From the NCBI GenBank assembly GCA_017631875.1, contig JAGBSL010000041.1, positions 1 to 9,986 on the forward strand: DNA of 9,986 bases, written 5' to 3'. Of this stretch, positions 1 through 6,800 are shown in pieces. How positions within the stretch are numbered: the stretch's first letter is position 1; each line of letters begins with the position of its first letter. A model generated the notes under the pieces. That model was not told the origin of the DNA, did not search any database, and was given only the letters and a program-made list of their open reading frames with translations. The DNA is from Bacteroidales bacterium. Its GTDB lineage: Bacteria > Bacteroidota > Bacteroidia > Bacteroidales > UBA932. The position numbers were made by a program, and so were the translations under genes.

Positions 1-36
1 AATCACCAGAAACAATATACGCTTTCCCATTTTCAT
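1..36 (-). CDS. Start of a leftward gene with a signal-peptide-like N-terminus (partial)
   Basis: Read on the minus strand from base 36, the window edge encodes MKMGKRILFLVI with no stop before the edge. A short basic start followed by a run of hydrophobic residues is the usual opening of a signal peptide, lipoprotein signal or N-terminal membrane anchor. Two in-frame ATGs (34-36 and 28-30) could serve as start. The gene is divergent from secDF and would share the 37-173 control region. Only 12 codons are visible, so neither the family nor the reality of the gene can be established. The inference rests on the start codon, the amino-acid pattern and a promoter-like element just upstream. Confidence 0.4.
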   Translation of the reverse strand, partial: MKMGKRILFLVI

Positions 37-40
37 CTTA

Positions 41-48
41 CAAAATTA
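41..48 (-). promoter_or_regulatory. Possible -7 element for the leftward gene
   Basis: CAAAATTA on the plus strand reads TAATTTTG on the minus strand, an exact match to the Bacteroidetes -7 consensus TAnnTTTG. It lies only 4 bases before the first leftward ATG. If used, the message would be leaderless or nearly so, or translation would begin at the second ATG (28-30). The region is A/T-rich, so a chance match is quite possible, and no convincing -33 TTTG was identified. Confidence 0.25.
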
Positions 49-110
49 TAAAAATTTACATTATAAGAGGATAAAACATGCCAGTTTCTTTATTTGTAAG
101 AAAAAAATCT

Positions 111-118
111 TAAATTTG
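111..118 (+). promoter_or_regulatory. Likely -7 promoter element of secDF
   Basis: TAAATTTG matches the Bacteroidetes -7 consensus TAnnTTTG exactly. It predicts a transcription start near 123-126 and a leader of about 50 bases before the secDF ATG at 174. The -33 box is weak: a TTTG sits at 93-96, but its 14-base spacing is shorter than the usual 19-21, and only imperfect T-rich matches fall at the right distance. The leader is A-rich and has no Shine-Dalgarno sequence, as is normal in this phylum. Confidence 0.5.
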
Positions 119-173
119 CACCCTATTTTGCGGTTCATATACAGCAACAAATAACAACAAAACTATAAACATT

Positions 174-2045
174 ATGCAAAGTAAAGGTGCAATCAGACTT
201 GTAGCTATCCTGCTCATGCTCGCATCACTCTGGCAGCTTTCCTTCACACTCGTAAACAGTGTGCAGGAGAAGAAGGCAGTGAAGTATGCTGAGGCTAAGG
301 CAGTAGCTGCAGAGAATTCAGCCGCTTTCAGCAAGGTGGCTGACGTCGACAAGGCATTCTACATCGACTCTGTAAAGAAGGTCGCAAGCAGAATGTATAT
401 CGACTCGATTTCATCCGAGAAGATCTACCTCGGATACACTTACAAGGAAGTACAGGCTAAGTCTATCAACCTTGGTCTCGACCTTAAGGGTGGTATGAAC
501 GTAATGCTCCAGGTACAGCTTGAGGACCTCGTAAGAGCCCTCTCGAAGAACAACCAGAGCGCAGAGTTCAACAATGCGATCGCTCTCGCAAAGGAGAATC
601 AGAAGGACTCAAGAGAGGACTTCATCACTCTCTTCGCTGAGGCTTGGAAGGAGACTTCAAACGGTCTTCCTCTCGCACACGTTTTCGGAACTATCGACAT
701 GGTCGGCAAGATCGGCCCAGAGTCTACTGACGCTGAGGTTATCGAGGTGATCAGAGCTGAGTCAGAGAGCGCAATCGCAAACTCATTCAACGTACTCAGA
801 AACCGTATCGACCGTTTCGGTGTGACACAGCCGAACATCCAGAAGCTCGGAAACAGCGGACGTATCCTCGTAGAGCTTCCAGGTGTTAAGGAGCCTGAGC
901 GTGTAAGAAAGCTCCTCCAGGGAACTGCATCACTCGAGTTCTGGCCAACATTCAACTATTCTGAGGTTAAGACTTATCTCGATGAGGCCAACGCTCTTCT
1001 CGCACAGATCGTTGTAGACGAGACTCCGGTTGTGGAGACTCCTGCAGCTGAGGCTGACTCTCTCCTCGCAGCAGAGCTCGAGCAGAACGCCGCTGAGGCT
1101 GAGCTCATGAAGCAGAACCCTCTCTATGCGGTTCTCGCTCCAGCACAGTTCGAGAGCGCATGCATCGGATATGCTCACTACTCAGATACATCAAAGGTAA
1201 ACAAGTACCTCGCTATGCCACAGGTGAAGGCTCTCTTCCCAGCAGAGTTCAGACCTATGTGGACAGTTCACGCTTCAGGAATGGGCGAGAACATCTACGA
1301 GCTCGTAGCAATCAAGGCTGTCTCAGCTGACGGCAAGGCACCGCTCGACGGAGGTTATGTAACTGACGCACGCGTACAGTTCGGAACAACAGCAGGTACA
1401 CCTGAGGTTTCTATGACAATGAACGGTGAGGGCGCCGGCATCTGGTCAAGACTCACTGGTGACAACGTAGGAAAGCAGATCGCTATCGTACTCGACGGCA
1501 TGGTTTACTCTTATCCTAACGTAAACGGCAAGATCGACGGCGGTCAGTCACAGATCACAGGTAAGTTCTCCCTCGAGGAGGCTGAGGACCTTGCAAACGT
1601 CCTCAAGTCAGGTAAGCTCCCTGCACCTGCAACAATCATCCAGGAGCAGGTTGTAGGACCATCACTCGGAGCTGAGTCTATCAACGCAGGTATGATCTCA
1701 TTCATCATCGCGTTCTTCCTCGTGCTCATCTACATGGTTATCTTCTACGCTGGCGCAGGTCTCGTGGCTGATATCGCACTCCTCTGCAACGTGGTTCTCC
1801 TCTTCGGCACCCTCGTTTCATTCGGTGCAGTCCTCACACTCCCTGGTATCGCCGGTCTCGTACTGACACTCGGTATGGCTGTGGACGCTAACGTGATCAT
1901 CTACGAGCGCGTCAAGGAAGAGCTCCGCGCAGGCAAGGGCCTCAGCAAGGCAATCGCTGACGGTTACTCAAACGCTTACTCGGCTATCATCGACGGTCAG
2001 GTGACTACTCTCCTTACCGGTTTCGTTCTCTTCGCATTCGGTTAA
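174..2045 (+). CDS. secD: SecD part of SecDF protein translocase accessory subunit, ended by a premature TAA
   Basis: SecD is an inner-membrane partner of SecYEG that uses the proton gradient to help pull proteins across at the periplasmic side. The 623-residue product has a first membrane helix at about 7-28 and a periplasmic domain carrying the family motif LGLDLKGG (100-107). RNRIDRFGVTQPNI follows at 209-222, then an Ala/Glu-rich stretch at about 281-311. Membrane helices 2-5 begin near residue 503, and GMAVDANV (568-575) holds Asp571, which corresponds to the conserved TM4 aspartate involved in proton coupling. The ATG at 174 is chosen because it directly precedes the signal-anchor helix. 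The frame ends with ...LFAFG then TAA, after helix 5. The following codons (GPVQGFATTLIIG...) are plainly helix 6 of the same protein in the same frame. The truncated product therefore lacks helix 6. Codon use is strongly biased (nearly all AAG for Lys and GAG for Glu), suggesting high expression. Confidence 0.9.
   Translation: MQSKGAIRLVAILLMLASLWQLSFTLVNSVQEKKAVKYAEAKAVAAENSAAFSKVADVDKAFYIDSVKKVASRMYIDSISSEKIYLGYTYKEVQAKSINLGLDLKGGMNVMLQVQLEDLVRALSKNNQSAEFNNAIALAKENQKDSREDFITLFAEAWKETSNGLPLAHVFGTIDMVGKIGPESTDAEVIEVIRAESESAIANSFNVLRNRIDRFGVTQPNIQKLGNSGRILVELPGVKEPERVRKLLQGTASLEFWPTFNYSEVKTYLDEANALLAQIVVDETPVVETPAAEADSLLAAELEQNAAEAELMKQNPLYAVLAPAQFESACIGYAHYSDTSKVNKYLAMPQVKALFPAEFRPMWTVHASGMGENIYELVAIKAVSADGKAPLDGGYVTDARVQFGTTAGTPEVSMTMNGEGAGIWSRLTGDNVGKQIAIVLDGMVYSYPNVNGKIDGGQSQITGKFSLEEAEDLANVLKSGKLPAPATIIQEQVVGPSLGAESINAGMISFIIAFFLVLIYMVIFYAGAGLVADIALLCNVVLLFGTLVSFGAVLTLPGIAGLVLTLGMAVDANVIIYERVKEELRAGKGLSKAIADGYSNAYSAIIDGQVTTLLTGFVLFAFG
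2043..2045 (+). other. In-frame TAA interrupting the fused secDF frame (whole frame 174-3191)
   Basis: The reading frame is conserved on both sides of this codon: LFAFG before it and GPVQGFATTLIIGIITSM after it. Without the TAA, 174-3191 would be one frame of 1005 residues, a normal size and domain order for a Bacteroidetes SecDF. In SecD relatives this position, in the short loop between helices 5 and 6, is usually Thr or Ser (E. coli has GTGAIKGFA here). TCA is a common Ser codon in this gene, so one C-to-A change explains the stop. The stop itself is seen directly. Whether it is a sequencing error, a real mutation, or is read through cannot be told from one sequence. Confidence 0.9.
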
Positions 2046-2096
2046 GGTCCTGTACAGGGCTTCGCAACTACCCTCATCATCGGTATCATCACTTCA

Positions 2097-3191
2097 ATGG
2101 TGACTTCGATCTTCATCACAAGACTCATCTTCGATGACAGAGTGGAGAAGGGCAAGAACGTAACATTCGACAACAAGTTCACAAGAAACTTCCTCCAGAA
2201 TACTCACGTAGACTTCATCGGAAAGAAGAAGATCGCTTACATCGTTTCAGGTGCGCTGATCCTCATCTCTATCCTCTCTATCGGCATCAAGGGCTTCACA
2301 TATGGTGTTGACTTCACTGGTGGACGTACATATGTTGTAAGATTCGACCAGCCTGCTGAGGTTGAGGCAGTTCGTGCTGCAGTTAACGCTGCATTCGACA
2401 ACGCTGCTGCAAACGACGAGACCGTAGACAACTCTGCAGCTGAGGTAAAGCAGTTCGGTGGTGACAGCCAGATCAAGATCACTACTACTTATAAGGTAGA
2501 CAACGAGGCTTCAGAGGTTGACACTGAGGTTGAGGGTATCCTCTACGAGGCACTCAAGGGCTTCTACGCTGAGGATCTCACTATCGAGGAGTTCACATCT
2601 ACTCAGGACAACCCTAACGGTATCGTAAGCTCTGACAAGGTAGGTCCTACAATTGCGAACGACATCACAAGAGACGCATTCATCGCTGTGATCCTTGCCC
2701 TCATCGTGATCTTCGGTTACATCGCAATCCGTTTCAAGGGCTGGACTTGGGGTCTCGGTGGTGTTGCAGGTCTTGCACACACAGCACTCATCGTGATCGG
2801 ATTCTTCTCGTTGTTCTCAGGCATCCTTCCATTCAGCCTTGACATCGACCAGACATTCATCGCTGCTATCCTTACAATCATCGGTTACGCTATCAACGAT
2901 ACAGTGGTTATCTTCGACCGTATCCGTGAGTACAAGGAGATGCATCCTAAGGCTGACTTCAAGCAGAATGTGAACGAGGCTCTCAACAGCACTCTCTCAC
3001 GTACAATGAATACATCACTCACAACTCTCGTGACTATGCTCGCTATCGCAATTTTCGGTGGTGAGGTGATCAGAGGTCTTGCAGTTGCATTGATTCTCGG
3101 TATCGTTATCGGTACTTACGCTTCAATCTTCATCGCAACCCCTATCATGTTCGACGTGACAAAGAAGGCCGAGAAGAAGGCTGAGAAGTAA
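2097..3191 (+). CDS. secF: SecF part of SecDF, downstream of the premature stop
   Basis: This is the SecF half of the Sec translocase accessory complex. From the first in-frame ATG after the stop it encodes 364 residues. The first 12 or so are the tail of SecD helix 6 (MVTSIFITRLIF). The SecF helix 1 follows at about 46-64, then the signature VDFTGGR (71-77) and a periplasmic P4-like domain to about 190. A cluster of membrane helices starts near 193. AINDTVVIFDR (265-275) contains Asp268, matching the conserved SecF aspartate. The C-terminus is Lys/Glu-rich. The 2097 start is only the first available ATG. The bases before it are neither A/T-rich nor Shine-Dalgarno-like, and it opens in mid-helix, so it is probably not a natural start. 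The 51 bases at 2046-2096 also encode conserved protein. Most likely this is the second half of one interrupted gene. Codon use is identical to the secD half. Confidence 0.85.
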   Translation: MVTSIFITRLIFDDRVEKGKNVTFDNKFTRNFLQNTHVDFIGKKKIAYIVSGALILISILSIGIKGFTYGVDFTGGRTYVVRFDQPAEVEAVRAAVNAAFDNAAANDETVDNSAAEVKQFGGDSQIKITTTYKVDNEASEVDTEVEGILYEALKGFYAEDLTIEEFTSTQDNPNGIVSSDKVGPTIANDITRDAFIAVILALIVIFGYIAIRFKGWTWGLGGVAGLAHTALIVIGFFSLFSGILPFSLDIDQTFIAAILTIIGYAINDTVVIFDRIREYKEMHPKADFKQNVNEALNSTLSRTMNTSLTTLVTMLAIAIFGGEVIRGLAVALILGIVIGTYASIFIATPIMFDVTKKAEKKAEK

Positions 3192-3209
3192 TTCTTCAAA
3201 ACATATATG

Positions 3210-3243
3210 ATAAAGCGCTCCTGATCGGGGCGCTTTATTTTTT
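3210..3243 (+). terminator. Intrinsic terminator of secDF
   Basis: A 12-base-pair stem (ATAAAGCGCTCC at 3210-3221 with GGGGCGCTTTAT at 3227-3238, one T-G wobble) closes a 5-base loop, TGATC. It is followed by a run of six T (3238-3243). It begins 18 bases after the secDF stop codon and shows that secDF ends as its own transcription unit. Confidence 0.9.
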
Positions 3244-3282
3244 CCTTTTGCAACGTTATCCTCCCTTTTTACATCTTTACAG

Positions 3283-3290
3283 TATTCTTG
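3283..3290 (+). promoter_or_regulatory. Possible -7 element for the lipoprotein gene
   Basis: TATTCTTG differs by one base from the consensus TAnnTTTG and lies 20 bases before the ATG at 3311. A promoter is expected here because a strong terminator closes the preceding gene. No -33 TTTG is found at the usual spacing; the nearest, 3247-3250, is too far upstream. Confidence 0.35.
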
Positions 3291-3310
3291 AAACTTAAAT
3301 CAACTACATC

Positions 3311-3712
3311 ATGAAAAGATTTTTAATCCTGACAGCCCTTATGGCAGTCCTCGGTCTCACTTCATGTGAGAAAGAACCTTCAAAAGCTATCGTCGGTACA
3401 TGGGAGGCCACAACAGTAGAGATGAGTATTTCCGGAATGAAGATGGAAATGGATATTACCGAGATGGGAAGCAAAATGAAAATCACATTCAAGGACAACG
3501 GTACGGCAACAATTACAGAAACTTCAGAAGAAGAATCAATGAGTATGGATTTCTCATACTCAGTTGAAGGAAACACTCTCATACTGGAAGCTGAAGGGGA
3601 TTTAGCTGAAATTCCTATCACAATAGAAAAGGACCACATGACATGGACCATGGACGGAGAGATGCTTGATGAACCTGGCGCCAATATCGTCATACATTTC
3701 GAAAAGATTTAG
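3311..3712 (+). CDS. Small methionine-rich lipoprotein, lipocalin-like
   Basis: The 133-residue product begins with a lipoprotein signal: MKRF, a hydrophobic core (5-16) and the lipobox LTSC with the acylated Cys at 19. The residues after it (EKE) are charged, as in Bacteroidetes lipoproteins exported to the outer membrane, but surface exposure is only inferred. The mature part opens with IVGTWEAT (27-34), the pattern of the first strand of lipocalin-like beta-barrel lipoproteins common in this phylum. Alternating polar and non-polar residues through the rest fit beta-strands. Eleven of the 115 mature residues are Met (38, 43, 45, 47, 52, 56, 77, 79, 110, 114, 118). Ligand and function are unknown. 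Codon use (frequent GAA and AAA) differs from secDF and dnaE, fitting low expression or a different origin. The gene stands alone between two terminators. Confidence 0.8.
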   Translation: MKRFLILTALMAVLGLTSCEKEPSKAIVGTWEATTVEMSISGMKMEMDITEMGSKMKITFKDNGTATITETSEEESMSMDFSYSVEGNTLILEAEGDLAEIPITIEKDHMTWTMDGEMLDEPGANIVIHFEKI

Positions 3713-3738
3713 TGACGCTCCGACATGTTGAAAACTTT

Positions 3739-3784
3739 TCCCTCTGACTGACAAGAAGTTGTCTTCAGAGGGATTTTTATTTTT
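3739..3784 (+). terminator. Intrinsic terminator of the lipoprotein gene
   Basis: The outer stem TCCCTCTGA (3739-3747) pairs with TCAGAGGGA (3765-3773). A second stem inside it, GACAA (3750-3754) with TTGTC (3759-3763), closes a GAAG loop. The T-rich tail TTTTTATTTTT (3774-3784) follows. The structure starts 26 bases after the lipoprotein stop codon. Confidence 0.9.
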
Positions 3785-3813
3785 GATAGGGTGATGAAGA
3801 TTAATTATCTTTG
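3782..3813 (+). promoter_or_regulatory. Canonical Bacteroidetes promoter of dnaE
   Basis: A -33 box TTTG (3782-3785) and a -7 box TATCTTTG (3806-3813), both exact consensus matches, are separated by 20 bases, the expected spacing. Transcription should begin near 3818-3821, giving a leader of only about 13-16 bases before the ATG at 3834. The leader is A-rich (TTAAAAAACAG) and has no Shine-Dalgarno sequence. The -33 box uses the last T residues of the upstream terminator tail. Confidence 0.75.
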
Positions 3814-3833
3814 TCATCCTTAAAAAACAGCTT

Positions 3834-6800
3834 ATGTCATTCGTCCATCTTCACGTCCATACACAGTATTCCATTCTTGACGGCCAGGCGGCCATCGGTG
3901 ACCTTTTCGCAAGGGCAAAGGAGCTCGGCATGCCGGCTCTGGCGATCACCGACCATGGAAACATGTACGGTGTAAAGGAGTTCCTGAAGGTGGCGAAGAA
4001 GTTCCCTGAGGTAAAGCCTATCATCGGCTGCGAGATATATGTGACACGTCACTATGACCATAAGCTCAAGGATAAGGACCACAGAGGCTACTATCACCTC
4101 ATCCTCCTGGCGAAGAACTACAACGGCTACAAGAACCTCATGAAGATATGTTCTACAGGACATATCGAGGGTAAGTATTATGAGAAGCCGCGAGTGAGCC
4201 ACGAGATCGTCGAGATGTACTCGCAGGACCTCGTATGCTGCTCGGCATGTATCGCCGGAGAGATTCCGAGAGCGATCATCGCGGGCGACATGGACGGCGC
4301 AATGAAGGCGATCGAATGGCACAAGAAGGTCTTCGGAGAGGACTACTATCTCGAGGTACAGCAGCATAAGACCCTTGTTCCCGGACAGTCTCAGGAAGTA
4401 TATGAGAGACAGCTGATCGCCAATGCCGGAATATACGAACTGGCGGAAAAGACCGGAACCAAGGTCGTGGCGACCAACGACGTGCACTTCGTGCGTAAGG
4501 AGGACAGCCAGGCGCATGACAGACTGATCTGTCTTACAACCAATACATTCGTGGATGACCCGGACCGCATGAGATATACCCAACAGGAGTATCTCAAGAG
4601 CGAGGAGGAGATGGCGGAAATGTTCTATGACCATCTTGAGACGCTCAGCAACACACTTGAGGTTGCAGACAAGATCGAGAGCTTCAAGGTGGACAAGGAT
4701 CCTATTCTCCCGAAGTTCGACCTTCCTGCGGACTTCCTCGCAGATATAGATACATACCTAGAGAAATATAAGGACATCATCGACGAGGGACGCTGCGACA
4801 AGAACGGAAACGAGCGCGGCGAGGAGTTCTGTAACTCGGTAGCTTATCTGTGTCACCTTACATATAAGGGTGCACACTGGAGATACGGAGACACGCTGAC
4901 CGACGAGCAGGCAGAGCGCATCGAGTTCGAGCTCAAGACCATCTGCAAGATGGGATTCCCGGACTACTTCCTCATCGTGCAGGATTTCATCGCTGCAGCG
5001 CGTTCCGAGGGCATTTCAGTGGGTCCGGGCCGTGGATCTGCCGCGGGTTCTGCCGTTGCATACTGCCTGAAGATCACCAACATTGACCCTATCAAGTACG
5101 ACCTCCTCTTCGAGCGATTCCTCAACCCGGACCGTATCAACATGCCGGATGTGGATATCGACTTCGACGATGACGGACGCTACCGCGTGTTCCAGTACAT
5201 TGAGGAGAAATACGGAAAGGACCACATCTCGCATGTGATCACATACGGAACCATGGCCGCTAAATCGGCCATCAAGGACGTCGCACGCGTTAGCCGCATG
5301 TCCATCGAGGAGTCCAACAGGCTCACCAAGATGGTTCCGGACAAGCCTTTCGAGATCGACGAGCTTGACGAGAACGGAAAGCCGGTGCTCGACGAGAACG
5401 GAAAGAAGAAGAAGAAGGAGATCAAGCCGAAGCTGAACAACTGTCTGAAACACCACGACCTCAAGGAAGAGCTGGAAAACGGCACCGAACTGACCAAGGA
5501 GGTGCTTACATACGCAGGTAAGCTCGAGGGCTGTATCCGCCAGACAGGCGTGCACGCCTGTGCCATGATCATCGGACGAGGAAACCTCACCGAATACATC
5601 CCTATCTGCATCGCCAACGACAAGCTCACAGGCGAGGAGGTATGGGTATCGCAGTACGACGGACACTACATCGAGGAAGTGGGCATGCTCAAGATGGACT
5701 TCCTTGGCCTGAGAACATTGTCAATCATCAAGGAGTGCCAGGCCAACATCAAGAAGCGCCACGGCATCGAGTTCGACATCGAGAAGATCGACATCGAAGA
5801 CCCGCTTACATATGAGCTTTACAGCCGCGGAGACACCACCAGCGTATTCCAGTTCGAGTCTCCGGGCATGAAGGAGTGGCTTATCAAGCTCCAGCCGACC
5901 CGATTCGAGGACCTCATCGCGATGAACGCCCTCTATCGTCCGGGTCCTATGGACTACATCCCTGACTTCGTAGAGCGCAAGCAGGGACGTCAACCTATCG
6001 AATATGACCTTCCGGCAATGGAGGAAACTCTCCAGGACACATACGGAATTACGGTATACCAGGAGCAGGTGATGCTTCTGTCTCGTAAACTCGCCGACTT
6101 CACCAGAGGTCAGGCCGATACGCTCCGTAAGGCCATGGGTAAGAAGCTCAAGGACGTGCTGGACAGCCTCAAGGGCCTCTTCATTGAGGGAGGTACAAAG
6201 AACGGACACCCACAGGACGTGCTCGAGAAGATCTGGGCGGACTGGGAGAAGTTCGCTTCATACGCGTTCAACAAGTCCCACGCGACCTGCTATGCATGGG
6301 TGAGCTACCAGACAGGATGGCTCAAGGCCCATTATCCTGCCGAGTTCCAGGCAGCCAACCTGACCAAGAACCTCTCCAACATGGACGAGATCAAGAAGAT
6401 CATGGATGACTGCAAGAAGAACGGCATCAAGGTACTCAATCCGGACATCAACGAGTCCGATTCGAAGTTCACCGTGAACAAGCAGGGCGAGATCCGCTTC
6501 GGTCTCGGCGGCATCAAGGGATTCGGCGAGAACATCGTGAAGGCAATCCTTGCAGAACGCGAGGAAAACGGCATATTCCCGGACATCTTTAACTTTGTGG
6601 AGCGTATGTCCGGAATCGTGAACAGGAAGGGATTTGAGGCACTTCTGCACTCGGGAGCGTTCGACAGCTTCGGCATCAGCCGCAAGCAGTTCATGCTTCC
6701 GTGCAGGAACGGCGACCTGTTCATCGATACATTGCTGAAATACGGCGAACTCTTCAAGAAGGACAGCATGGAGAGCGCGATCTCCCTGTTCGGAGATGTA

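Noticed and set aside
1020..1110. Ala/Glu-rich stretch in SecD considered as a foreign insertion
   Set aside because: It has the same codon bias as the flanking gene and no repeat borders; a variable-length periplasmic linker is the simpler reading.
2043..2045. Reassigned stop codon (TAA read as an amino acid genome-wide)
   Set aside because: secF, dnaE, the EEP gene and GH3 all end at their expected family positions with TAA, so TAA is a normal stop here.
2030..2100. Programmed frameshift joining secD and secF
   Set aside because: The two halves are in the same frame; no shift is needed and no slippery heptamer or dedicated structure is evident at the site.
3304..3693. Minus-strand open frame opposite the lipoprotein gene
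   Set aside because: The plus-strand frame has a lipobox, a plausible promoter and a matching terminator; the opposite frame has none of these.
3837..4634. Long minus-strand open frame opposite the start of dnaE (265 codons)
   Set aside because: It lies wholly within the conserved PHP domain of dnaE, shows no recognisable protein motif, and is explained by the biased codon use of the sense strand.
5016..5666. Minus-strand open frames opposite the polymerase core, and similar ones at 6258-7484
   Set aside because: Antisense shadows of a highly conserved gene, with no promoter-like element or known domain; composition is the mirror image of dnaE codons.
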